A DNA stretch of 64,000 nt from assembly GCA_964016875.1 (NCBI GenBank), contig OZ024718.1:6639001-6703000 (forward strand), written 5' to 3'. The position numbers and the translations under genes were made by a program. This stretch comes from Fallopia convolvulus. Taxonomy: Eukaryota; Streptophyta; Magnoliopsida; Caryophyllales; Polygonaceae. Shown piece after piece: positions 1 through 10,370 of the stretch (its first letter is position 1; each line of letters opens with the position of its first letter). Under the pieces are notes generated by a model that did no database searches, was not told where the DNA came from, and worked only from the letters and a program-made list of their open reading frames with translations.

Positions 1-498
1 GGTTCCCATGGCCGTAGACCGGAGAGAAAGCAAGACGATCGGAGAGGTTGCATGTAGCCCTAGGGAATTCACAGTTGTTTAACCTTATTCCGTGAAAAAT
101 ATTTATTTAGTATTTTATATTTTTCCCGTATTTCAACTTTATTTTTGATGCAACCCATATTTCAACTTGAAGAAGGAAACTTTATACTTAATAATTAACT
201 TTAGGAAAAACGTTGCTTTTATGAGCACGTACTTCCCATTTTACAAATGGTTTTTTCAAATTATTAATTGCATCGTCAACCGTCCTATTATTAACACGAC
301 ATCAAAAAATAGGAAGTTCTAAATATTTCTTTTTTTTTGTGATTGGTAACTACCAAGGGCTTTCAAAGGAGTGGCCATATAAGATACTTGAAGTGAGCAT
401 TGATAAATATATTGACATATCGATGTCGATTTTCCCTTGATGTTGTTCTTGTTAAGACAGTGTTCCCACAAAAAAAAATTAGATAAATTATTTAATAT
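1..498. other. Unassigned AT-rich flank
   Basis: No convincing gene is visible. The first 60 bases are GC-richer and the rest is AT-rich with short A and T runs. The stretch ends at the 5-bp target duplication AATAT (494-498) of the next LTR element. Confidence 0.5.
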
Positions 499-1022
499 TG
501 TTAGTGTACAAAAATTCATCTTCAATACACTAATCGAATACTTATTTTTACTTCCTTCTTTACCTTCAGTTTCAAGCTTCTCTTCAACCTAGAACCTGCA
601 AAACAATGGACACGGGGACGGGGACCCCCTAATCCACCTCCGATGTCTAAGCCAAAAGAGCAGTTTGTCGATCGAACGTCGAGGTAAAGGACAAAACATG
701 CTAGTGAGCTCAGCGAATATGAGGTGCTCATCATACATGGCGAAGACATGTATTTGTAATGGAGGAGAGGGAGAGAGAAGGTCGAAAACTATATATGTTA
801 AGGCAGGTCGATAATGCTCTAGGCCCAACAAGCGATTTCTTGTTTCACAATCCACGGGGAAATTCTATCTTTCGACTAAGATAGAATCCTCCATCATAAC
901 GAATAACCGCCATATTTAATTTTATAGTAAAATATATAATTAAAACAAGCATAATAAATAAAAATACATTTATTGCAAATAATAGCGAAAATAATAATGC
1001 CAATTAATTTTACCCGCTCACA
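499..1022 (-). repeat. 3' LTR of the gag-only element
   Basis: This 524-bp repeat matches 4584-5098 along its length. It begins TGTTAG and ends CTCACA on the plus strand. It is the 3' LTR because the coding strand is minus. Confidence 0.85.
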
Positions 1023-1947
1023 AATGTCCCACTTAGGTGTTAGTTACATTAGAACGCAACTAAGACGCAAGTACTCTAGGACCGATTCGAAGTGACCATG
1101 CAGATTAGTCGTCGGGTTCCCCTTGTGTACGTGTTCGTATATTCGTATATCCGTACATCCATGAGCGAATATCATGTGATCCTTTGCTCCTCTACATACA
1201 CGCATATGTAAAAGTCCGTTAATGCGATGAATTAACTTTGCACTCTTTTTTATGCAAGACTCAAACTAATGCAAAAATGACTTTTATTAAAAATATCCAT
1301 GAATGATATGATCTTAAGGACATAACTAATGAATGGAAACTAAAAACCTAAGGGCCTAATCCAAACAACGTGGGAAAAAGAGTGTCCTATTTACATGCAT
1401 TTTCTAATCCCGAGAGCCCTACGCAGGGGAATACAGATAATCGCGATCGCGCTCGCGCTGGTTGTGGTCGCGGTTCTTCTCTTGAGAAGGAGGGTCACCC
1501 TCAACGTCGAGGCCGCGGTAGGGCTTAGGGTCCCACGGTCACAGTCGGTGATCCCGTGGTCGCGGTTTTACCTCAGAGAAGGTACAAAGTTCTCTGGACC
1601 AGACCCGCGGTCGCAGCTATCGAGCTCACGACCGCAGTCACGCTCCTAGTCCTCACTTCTCAGCTCATTCTTAATATTTTGCAGAAACTCTGTCTTAGGG
1701 CGATTTCCCTTAGATAACATACACGCTTCCAACTGATTAGCCCATACTCGGACTATAGCGTCTTCATCTTTAAACTGGATCATTTGATGGAGGGTCGATG
1801 GTACCACTCACATCCCATCAATCCACGGCCTATCCAAGATCAAGTTGTTTGGGGGCAGGCACATAAACTATTATGAATTCGACTGCCAACTCATTTTTTT
1901 TCCAAATAGATTTGGGTCTTGTACATTCCAAGAGGGAACATCGGGTA

Positions 1948-3228
1948 TCATCCAATTCCATTGAGCTGCATCTTGACCGGAATCAAATATTCATTCTTCT
2001 TCCCTAGGAGCCGGAAGACATCGTAATACATAATATCAACTGAACTCCTTGGGTCCACTAGAGCCCGATGCACCTTAAACCCATCAAGCTCGACTGCTAG
2101 GACTAAGGGGTCGTTGTGCGGGATTCGGACTGGCGCAATGTCCTTGTCCCAAAAGACCAAACCGTCAACGGAGGGCACAGGTGGCAATTGCGGTCGCGAC
2201 TCAGTTTGCTGAATCCGCATCACTTCTAGCTTGTGACACGATTTCCGAAAATTGCTCCTAGATTCTGCATTTTCATTCTTGAATGCCACCGAGATTGTTT
2301 GGATGACCTCAATTTGCTTCTTTCTCGGCTCCCCCTTGTCTTTTGGTTCATTGTTCTCAATGTACTCGTGCAAGTACCCTTTTTGAACCAAGATTTCAAG
2401 GAACTTCTTAAAAGATTCACAATCCTCGGTCATGTTCCCCCGTATCCTGTGGTACATGCAATATTTCTGGCTTCGGACGTCGTCTTTGGGGCACTGATCC
2501 AGCGCGGGATAGTGGAAGTTGCTCTCATGCTTAATGTGTGGTAGAATTTTGTAGATTGGGATGTTGAAGGTTGTGTAGACCACTTTGTTTTGTTCTCCTA
2601 ACGAGTGTGTCTTCCTCTTAAGGTTCTTGTTAGAGGAACGATGTGACTTTTGAGGTGGACAGGGTGATTTCCCTTTCGTTTTGTAGTTAGCCTCTTCCAA
2701 GCACACGTATTGGTGAATGCGCTCTTAAAGTTCAGCAATGGTGAAAGGAAGACCAAGTGTCAAGTCTTCCCTTAGCTTTCTCTCAAATGGGATTGCCCTC
2801 TTAAAGGAATTAATTGCGATCTTCTCATCACACTCATCGATCTCGGCGTAGTACTCCATGATACGACACGGGAAGCGGCGCAAGCTTTCCCCTTTATCTT
2901 TTCTAAGGCTGAAGAGTGTGTCTAAAGACACTGCATCCTGGCTATTGGCTATGTAGTGCCTCACGAATTCAGTGGCAAGTTGATCCCATGACAGGATTGA
3001 TTCTGTCTTCAAACTTTGGAACAATTTTAATGAACCCTTGCCAAGGCTACCCAGGAACATTTTGCACATTTTAGCATCCTCGGAAACCCATAATGCCATC
3101 TTGTGAGAGAAGACGGCTATGTGGTTCACGGGGTCCGAATGCCCATCATAGAGAGTGAATGATGGTGGAGGGAACTTTGTCGGAGGCTTGGCACGTTGGA
3201 TGCTTCTATGGATTGATGTCGATGTCAC
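1948..3228 (-). pseudogene. Gypsy-type gag with protease-like tail, one in-frame stop
   Basis: Two open stretches, 2725-3228 and 1948-2706, lie in the same frame and are separated by one in-frame TAA at 2725-2727. The upstream part has the Retrotrans_gag signature: a FTLYDGHSDPVNHI-like start, then W..L..EFV and KGESLRRF. The downstream part has a short linker with MYHRIRGNMTEDC, resembling the Cys/His region of gypsy gag tails. It then has a retropepsin-like stretch where the catalytic DTGSS is replaced by DPRSSVDIMYY. Open sequence continues upstream, so the true N-terminus is not fixed. The protein could serve particle formation in trans if the stop is read through, but the altered protease motif suggests decay. 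Confidence 0.75.
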
Positions 3229-3479
3229 ATAGCCAGCTTGTGCTCGGCTTGCTCTTGAGCCGATTGCAAGGTTCCACCTTGCGATATTAAAAGATCAAGC
3301 AACCTCCTTTCAATGCGCCTTAGGGCTCGATTCTTCTCCTTCACGCCTTTCATTGCTTTCGCTTCGACATTGACTACGTCGTCTCTTCTTCTTACTGGCC
3401 CGGTTATGAGCTGACTCAGGTCTTTCGGATGGGTAGTAGAGATCTATGTCACGATCACGCAGGTTTTCGCATTGATCGC

Positions 3480-4480
3480 TCCGACCGCAACAGCCGCCAG
3501 GGCTGTCGCGGTCGCCACCACACCTGTTGCGTCTAGACTTGTCCCGGACGTGGTAGAGCTTCCGCGATCGTCGATACTTTCTGAGTCGCCCGAGGTCGAT
3601 TCGTTGAACTGAGGAGGGTCTGCGGCTCTGGAGCTCTTATGCGGGGGTGACTAGTGTCGCTCGCCCATTCGTCGACTTCTAGGCTCTCTATGATCGCCTT
3701 CATAGTCAACTTGCATCTCTTCAGACTCGTCAATGCTTACCAGCTCTGGACCACATCGGTTATCGGTGAATTCGATAACGCTAGCAAGCCGTTGACTTGG
3801 GCGCTTCAACCTAGCAATCTTTTCCAAGGCTTGGTCCAAGCGGGATTCTGCTTGGGCACGCTTGCTCTAAATCATTTCGTTCTCTCTCAAGACGAAGGCT
3901 AAGGAATGTGTGATCTCATCCTCATCGTTTTCAATGGTGGTTGACTCCCCATTCCCATTGTTAGGTCTAGATGTCAAGGATATGCGAGTGTCACCACGTG
4001 CGGAATTGGACCCGACATGGCTCGATTGACCATGCTCCTAGCGTGGGCTGATAGAACTAGGGTTTTGCTCACGTTTTTGAGCATCTATAGTTGTGCTCGA
4101 CCGTGGTCGCGACTTGCTGTGCCGCGGTCGCGGATCTCCATGCCTCGGTCGGGGTTATGATCTGTAACCGCGGTTTTTCGTCTTGGTTCGTGCGATGGCC
4201 CACGACTTTGTAAACTTCAATTGCTCTTGGATTCAGCAACACACATTGCTCGCGCGATGAGCAACCGTGCTTGTGAGAGGGGTCGGGCCACGGTTCAGGT
4301 CGTCTTCAAGCAACGCGCCTTGCTCGATATGCGCTAGGGTTCGATCCTCCGAGCGAATATCGGAGTTCGCGCAATCGCCCTAGGTGCCGCAGTCGCGGTC
4401 TTCTGGTCCGCGGTCGCGACTCTCTGTTCCGTAGTCGCGGTTTCGCTTGCTGACGGCATCGCGCTCGATTTCGCTTTGCG
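3480..4480. repeat. Dispersed CCGCGGTCGCGG-like motif field
   Basis: Near 3480-3520, 4105-4170 and 4385-4445, and again at 1440-1640, degenerate copies of a GC-rich self-complementary motif (consensus near CCGCGGTCGCGG) recur inside the gag-only element. The surrounding DNA is AT-rich, so these patches stand out. They lie outside the recognisable gag core. Confidence 0.55.
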
Positions 4481-4583
4481 GGATTGCACCTGGACTTCGA
4501 AAAGTCACTTCTTGCTCTTCTGGCATTGATTCCAACACCATAATCGCGTGGATCGATTGCTTGTTCCCACAGACGACGCCAAC

Positions 4584-5098
4584 TGTTAGTGCACCAAAAT
4601 TTGCCTTTAATGCACTGATCGAATACTCCTGTTTACTCCCTTCTTTACCTTCTGTTCCAAGCTCCTCTTCAACCTAGAACCTGAAAAACAATAGACACAT
4701 GGGGCGGGGACCCCTAATCCACCTCTGATGCCTAAGTTAAAAGAGCAGTTACGTTGAGGTAAAGGACAAGACTTGCTAGCGAGCTCTCAGCGAATATGAG
4801 GTGCTCATCATACATGACGAAAACATGTATTTATAATGGAGGAGAGGGAGAGAGAAGGTCGGTAACTCTATCTCTTAGGGCGGGTCGATAATGCTCCAAG
4901 CCCAACAAGCGATTTCTTGTTACCAATCCACACAAAAATTATATCTTTCGGCTAAGATAGAATCATCCATCATAACGAATAACATCCATATTTAATTTTA
5001 TAGTAAAATATACAACTAAAACAAGAATAATAAATAAAAATACATTTATAACGGATCATATCGAAAATAATAATGGTAATTAATTTTACCCGTTCACA
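4584..5098 (-). repeat. 5' LTR of the gag-only element
   Basis: This 515-bp repeat pairs with 499-1022. The primer-binding site lies directly next to it at about 4562-4582 on the minus strand. Confidence 0.85.
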
Positions 5099-5103
5099 AA
5101 TAT

Positions 5104-5580
5104 ATAATTTCATGAGTTACTACATTTATTATTATATAATATTAGGTTAAATTTCCATTTAGACTTGTGTACCAGGTTTGTGATTTGCACAATCTCTAAC
5201 TTATCACCCCCCACTGGACGTTATCACTTTGATGTTGCTCCTGTTCGCACATGTTTGCTTCTTGGTTCAAGGCCACTTAGGCCACCGCACACAGAGTTGA
5301 ATGAACATATAAAAAATAAATAAATCGCGATTTTTTAATATGCGGCTCAAAATTACTCTCATCTTCTTCCATACTTGGATATTTTCTAGACAAATTTAGG
5401 GTATGTTTGGCTACTACGTATTTTTTTTTTTTTACATTATAAACTTAATTTTATGTTCCGAGATCGAATAGCCAAGCAGTTTGTTAAGCAGTTGTTCTGT
5501 TGTTGAAAGAGAACCCATGTACTTGATGTAACGATGTCCCCTGCCCACGAAAGACGAAAGTGACCTACGTCCGATCCTAG
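5104..5580. other. Intergenic, no gene seen
   Basis: AT-rich spacer between the gag-only element and a Stowaway MITE. It has no open frame with recognisable motifs. Confidence 0.5.
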
Positions 5581-5583
5581 CTA

Positions 5584-5877
5584 CCCTCTCCGTCTTTATT
5601 TATTTGTCCTGTTTCTTTTTCGGGCGTCCCCTTTTATTTGTCCACTTTTCTTTTATATCTATACTTTTCTTACAATATTACCCCTATCTAATATCACCTT
5701 TTACCCACTTTTCCAATTACCAATACTACTTTACACCTTTTATCCCTATAAAATTACAAATATACCCTTAATCAATCTCACCTTTTACCCACTTTTCCAA
5801 TTACCAATACTACTTTACACATTCCTTAATAACCACAAAAATCGTCCTTTAGGACAAACAAAAGGGGACGGAGGGAG
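5584..5877. mobile_element. Stowaway-type MITE
   Basis: The 294-bp element is flanked by TA (5582-5583 and 5878-5879). Its ends read CCCTCTCCGTC and GACGGAGGGAG, the Tc1/mariner Stowaway terminal inverted repeat. Inside, a block of about 40 bp (CACCTTTTACCCACTTTTCC onwards) occurs twice in tandem around 5695-5740 and 5785-5820. It is the same family as the outer element at 17993-19182. Confidence 0.85.
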
Positions 5878-5879
5878 TA

Positions 5880-6755
5880 GTAACCAGCGTCAACAATTTC
5901 GTACTAATTATTACACTATTTGTAGTTAATTTAAATACTGGTAGCTGATACTCTTGTTTTCTTAACTAGAATTATATGCTCGTGTATTTGCACGGGTCAC
6001 TATTTTATTTTAATTTTTTTTACATGTTTATGTATTTAGTTTTTTCAAATATTATATTTCATCAATTAAGTTTTTAAACTTGTATATCTTTTTTACATAT
6101 AAGTTATCACATGTATTTACAATTGACATTTAATTATTTAAAAAACTATAAACATATAGATTTTCTAAATAAATAATTTATGATTGATGTATAATATTAA
6201 GTAAATATTATGTGTGGAAGGTCAAGAGACTAAGGTAGAATATAAGATATGTATGATATTAAATTTATAGGAGACAATTGAATTCTACCAAAAAAAGGAG
6301 GCAATTTAATATTTTAAATTCAAAACATTAAATGTAAGAAAATACAAATTTATATGTAGGTTAGACTCAACGTGTGTCTCTTGACTGCAATAAAATATTT
6401 GATTTGATTGCGTATTCCTGAAGTCTCCATCAAATACAAATTCATTCATAATTTCGTGTCTTAATCCATATGAATAATCTAGACTATCTATATTCGGCCT
6501 AATTTTTTCCTAAAAAAAATTTATTACACTATTTCCCTTAGAAATTTACATTTATCTCTCCTAATTAAGTTTTATACGAAGCATGTCTGTTTAATAACTT
6601 TTTATTATAAAATTTTATCTTTTTAGAGTGTGTAATGGTTGATCAAATTAATGATCAATAATCATAAAAGAGAGAAAATATTTTGGAATATAAAATAATA
6701 GGAGAGAAAAAAAATTGGTTAAAAACTTCAGCATTATGATGCCTAAAATTATATT
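5880..6755. other. Intergenic with a Helitron-like 3' terminus
   Basis: At about 5966 the minus strand ends in CTAG followed by T. It is preceded by a CCCGTGC/GCACGaG hairpin, the hallmark of a Helitron 3' end. I could not locate the matching 5' TC end. The rest is AT-rich with no gene signal. Confidence 0.4.
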
Positions 6756-6834
6756 TGATCATTACGAGTTTGGTTCAAATGAAACCAACCCTTAACATAA
6801 AACGGAAGGAGAGATTTCAGCCCTTGGATGACAT

Positions 6835-8368
6835 TAGGGCTGGGTAAAAAAAAACCGTAACCGAAAAACCGAATCGAAAAACCGACAAACCGATCACTTT
6901 TTACGGTTAACCGAACCGAACTTTTTTTTAAGCGGTTACGGTTAACCAACCGATACTTTTAACGGTTAACCGGTTCGGATACGGTTATCGATATTTTCAC
7001 GGACGGTTAACCGATGAACCGGTAATATTTTTAATATATATTATATGTTTTTTAAAAGGGAATTATATATCTAATTAGTTAAAATTAATTATAAATATAT
7101 TTTAATAAATAATAAACTACCTATTATATTTTTTTTTTCATAGTTTTAATTTTTGTTCAATACTCAGAATATGAAACAAAGCAATCAATCAACAGCGTTT
7201 TCAATATTACAAAACAATTCAACGATTAAACTGGCAAACTGCTATGGTATGACAAAGCTAATTAGAGGTTTAGGGTGTTTGTGTGTGTTAAGATACGTGA
7301 ATTGCTACAGTAGTATGTCAGTATCAGATACATCATACATGTATTATGACTAATTTAATAGGACCGAATAAAATACCAATTGATACGTGAATTGGTATTT
7401 CCTCACAATTGACCTATTAAGTTACGTATTTGTGTGCCCCTATTTGCATTTAATCTTAATTTTTATTAGCAATTCATATCAGATTTTATTTTAGGAAAAA
7501 TTGCATTTAATCACCCTTTATTTTACACTTGTTGCAATTAACCACCTTTTATATTTTTTTTCTACACTTAACAACCCCTTATTTGTAAATATGTGCATTT
7601 AACCATCCATTTTGATGAAAAACGTTATTTTCTTCGTTAATTAAAGTAAATTACGTTTTTGCCCTTCTTCTTTAATTTTATTTACAATAAATAAAAGAAT
7701 TTAGGAATAAATTGAGCTTGGAATGTCATTATTATTGGATTTCGGCCTACACCTCAACCTTTTGAATCTCGAGTCGTTGTCCATCAAATTAGACACGATC
7801 GGCTCCAAGGGACACTAAAAGTCGTCAGAATCAGATTCAAAACCCATGGTGTTTGCATCGGCGAAGTCGTGGTTTTCTTCGTCATTGGGTGGAGGGAATG
7901 AATTATTATGGAGGAAATTAGGTCAGGGTTATCGACATATTGAAATTTATAAGTGTCAATTATGGATTTTCCTTTATTTATTTATTATAAATAAAATTTA
8001 AAAAGATAGGAAAAAGCGTAATTTGCTTTAATTAACGAAGAAAATGAAGTTTTTAGTTAAAATGGGTGGTTAAATGCATATAATTACAAATAAGGGGTGG
8101 TTAAGTGTAGAAAAAAAATATAAAGGGTGGTTAATTGCAACAAGTGTAAAATAAAGGGTGGTTAAATGCAATTTGGTAATTTTTTGCATTAAAAATCTAA
8201 TTTTTAATTAAAAAATAAAATTGAAACAATTCGGTTAACCGTACCGGGTTTCACGGTTAACCGATAACGAACGGTACGGTTATGGTTATCGAAATTTACT
8301 AACCGAAGTTCCGGTTAACCGGTGTCCGGTTAACCGAAACTCCGGTTAACCGACCGTGCCCACCCCTA
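6835..8368. mobile_element. hAT-like non-autonomous element with GGTTAACCGG palindromes
   Basis: A perfect 8-bp duplication GATGACAT (6827-6834 and 8369-8376) flanks ends TAGGGCTGGGTA and TGCCCACCCCTA, typical of hAT elements. The subterminal 130-150 bp at each side is packed with GGTTAACCGG/CGGTTAACCG palindromes. Such subterminal repeats usually bind hAT transposases. The centre holds another inverted-repeat unit (about 7500-8190). No transposase frame is seen. Confidence 0.82.
7500..8190. mobile_element. Long-inverted-repeat unit nested in the hAT-like element
   Basis: About 190 bp at 7500-7690 recurs inverted at 7995-8190. Shared landmarks are GCATTTAAYCACCCTTTAT, TTGCAATTAACCACC and CTTCGTTAATTAAAG. 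The centre (7730-7930) is less AT-rich. On the minus strand it reads as an acidic coding-like stretch (NDEENHDFADANTMGF...), which could be a captured gene piece. I could not define a clear target duplication. A Mutator-like MITE or Pack-MULE is the best guess. Confidence 0.55.
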
Positions 8369-9231
8369 GATGACATGATCCAATGGCTCGGATTACTCCT
8401 GTTTTTTTTTTAAATAAAAAAAATCAACATGGTGGTATATTTGTAAATAAAACCAACTTTTTACCCTTAACTTAAAATACCAAAAAAGCCCCAAACTCTC
8501 GTAACCAAACACTCCCAAGCGACTCCCACAACGCCCTGAAGGCTCCTGACAATCCAAAACACTCCCAAACGCTCCCAACGATCAGACTCACCTTCGATCT
8601 CTCCCAACTTTATCGGTTCGAGATGCCTCCAAAAATAAATCCAAAAGGTAATTCATCAACCCTAATTTTCAATTCCATGAGTGTTGTTTGTGAGAATTTG
8701 CTTAGTTTTATTTGTTGAATTTCGGTTTCTGTAGTCTGAAGATTGTGTTTGCTGTAGCTGTAATGTTTTCTTTGTTCAGTGTTTTTGTGTTTGATGGTTT
8801 TGTTCAGTGTTTTTGTGTTTGTTGACAAAGTCTGTAATGCCGAACGAAGCTTTAAGAAATTTTAGTTTATTGTGATTGTTCAATTAGCGCGACTAACAGA
8901 TACCGCCACCGATCGAATTTCAGTTTCAAATAGGGTTTGCTTTCATGGTTTCCCCTGTTTAGATATGGACAGGGGCACAAGGATCTAAAGTGTAGTTACA
9001 TACTCTGTTGGATAGTTCATATGCGTGAACCTGCAATAACCAAGAATAATAAAATTCATTATCAATTTTAAGGCCTAGACTATCATTTGCCATTGTTTAT
9101 ACCCACAAGAAATAGGTCTCACTCAAAGGAAGTGAAAAGCATGACCATAGTTCAAACTTTAACCACCATTACTATGCCCTAATGCTTAATAGTGTGTGTA
9201 TTTCTAATCATTTTTGGAATAAGAGTTTCAA

Positions 9232-9590
9232 GTGCATTGAAAAGTTTCAAAAGTGCATTGTGACATAAGAAAAGTGCATTGATAAATGGCATAAGAAAAG
9301 TGCATCATCTGATGGAAAAACTACATTGAAAAGTTTCAAAAGTGCATTGTGACATAAGAAAAGTGCATTGATAAATGGTATAAGAAAAGTGCATCATCTG
9401 ATGGAAATACTGCATTGAAAAGTTTCAAAGGTGCATTGAAAAGTTTCAAAAGTGCATTGTGACATAAGAAAAGTGCATTGATAAATGGCATAAGAAAAAT
9501 GCATCATTTGATGGAAAAACTGCATTGAAAAGTTTCAAAAGTGCATTGTGACATAAGAAAAGTGCATTGATAAATGGCATAAGAAGACAT
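9232..9590 (+). repeat. Tandem ~89-bp repeat built on AAGTGCATT
   Basis: About four tandem copies of a unit near 89 bp are seen. Each reads GTGCATTGAAAAGTTTC, then AAGTGCATTGTGACATAAG, then AAGTGCATTGATAAATGG, then AAGTGCATCATCTGATGG. They begin near 9232, 9321, 9410 and 9522, with one partial internal duplication at 9431. Confidence 0.75.
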
Positions 9591-10085
9591 TCTTTACAAC
9601 AAGTACATTCAAATTCATTTTTGAAAAGTTTCAAAAGTGCATTGTAAGATATATAAAGTGCATTAGTAAAGTGGAAAAAGTGCATTACTAAATATATAGT
9701 AGAAGTGCTTTTCCATAGTAGTTAAAGTGCAATATTAAAAATAAAAGTACATTCTAAAATTTTCAAGTGCATCCAAAATAGCAGTAGTGCGTTGTACACT
9801 AACAAAAGTGCATTCCTAAATGCATATAATGCATTCTCAATAAAGAATATATGTGCACTCCAATTAAAGTGCATTTTGAAGTGAAAAAAGTGTACTCAAG
9901 AGTATCAAAAGTGCATTCCTAACAAATAGAAAGTCTCATTCCAAAACTGTTTAATTGCATTCAGTATAAAAGTGCATTGAAAAGTTCCAAAGGTGCATTG
10001 TAACATAAGAAAAGTGCATTTATAAATGACATAATAAGACATTCAAATTCATTCAAATTCATAAGAAGACATTCTTAATTTAAGA

Positions 10086-10159
10086 AAAGCTTATTAGTTC
10101 AAATGGAAGAGCAATGTGCTTATGCACAGAGATGTGGGTTCGAATCCCATATAAGCTAA
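10086..10159 (+). other. tRNA-like sequence (pseudo-tRNA or SINE head)
   Basis: It folds as a tRNA-like cloverleaf. The acceptor stem AGCTTAT pairs perfectly with ATAAGCT. The D arm is GTTC/GAGC with GG in the loop, and the T arm is GTGGG-TTCGAAT-CCCAT. The anticodon arm is degenerate, so a functional tRNA is unlikely. Overall spacing resembles a tRNA-Ile type. It sits inside the AAGTGCATT-bearing Mutator-like element. Confidence 0.55.
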
Positions 10160-10298
10160 TTTGATCATGATCTTCTTTGAAAAATAGTGGTTAATTAGTT
10201 ATTTGTCGCACACGATAAAATATAACTTCTTTTAGTACCTAGCTAGTTAGGTTAGGAATAAATATGTTAAGAATTAATTTTTGTAAGATATCATATTA

Positions 10299-10370
10299 GC
10301 CCATGTAGGAATCGAACCAACATCTTTGTGCACAAAGCACACCGCTGTACCATTTGAGCTAATAGGCTAC
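10299..10370 (-). other. Second tRNA-like sequence, inverted relative to the first
   Basis: Read on the minus strand it aligns end to end with 10086-10159 but differs at roughly a quarter of positions. The acceptor AGCCTAT pairs with ATGGGCT. The D arm is GCTC/CAGC. The anticodon arm could be GTGTG-CTTTGTG-CACAA with a seven-base loop, and the T loop is TTCGATT. The pair is separated by about 140 bp and faces in opposite directions. Confidence 0.55.

Larger units (their letters stand above)
499..5098 (-). mobile_element. Gag-only LTR retrotransposon (TR-GAG-like), non-autonomous
   Basis: Two similar long terminal repeats, 499-1022 and 4584-5098, both begin TGTTAGTG and end in ACA. They are flanked by the perfect 5-bp duplication AATAT (494-498 and 5099-5103). 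Just inside the right LTR the minus strand reads TTGGCGTCGTCTGTGGGAA, a gypsy-type primer-binding site, so the element is transcribed on the minus strand. The interior of about 3.6 kb holds only gag and the start of a protease-like region. I find no reverse transcriptase, RNase H or integrase. This matches the described TR-GAG class, although an internal deletion of a full gypsy element is also possible. The LTRs differ at many positions and by 9 bp in length, so the insertion is not very recent. Confidence 0.85.

Noticed and set aside
1395..1649. Plus-strand ORF with a hydrophobic stretch as a membrane protein
   Set aside because: It lies inside the gag-only element, antisense to its transcript, over the CG-rich motif patch.
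10086..10370. Functional tRNA genes
   Set aside because: Anticodon arms are degenerate or ambiguous and stems contain mismatches. Called tRNA-like only.
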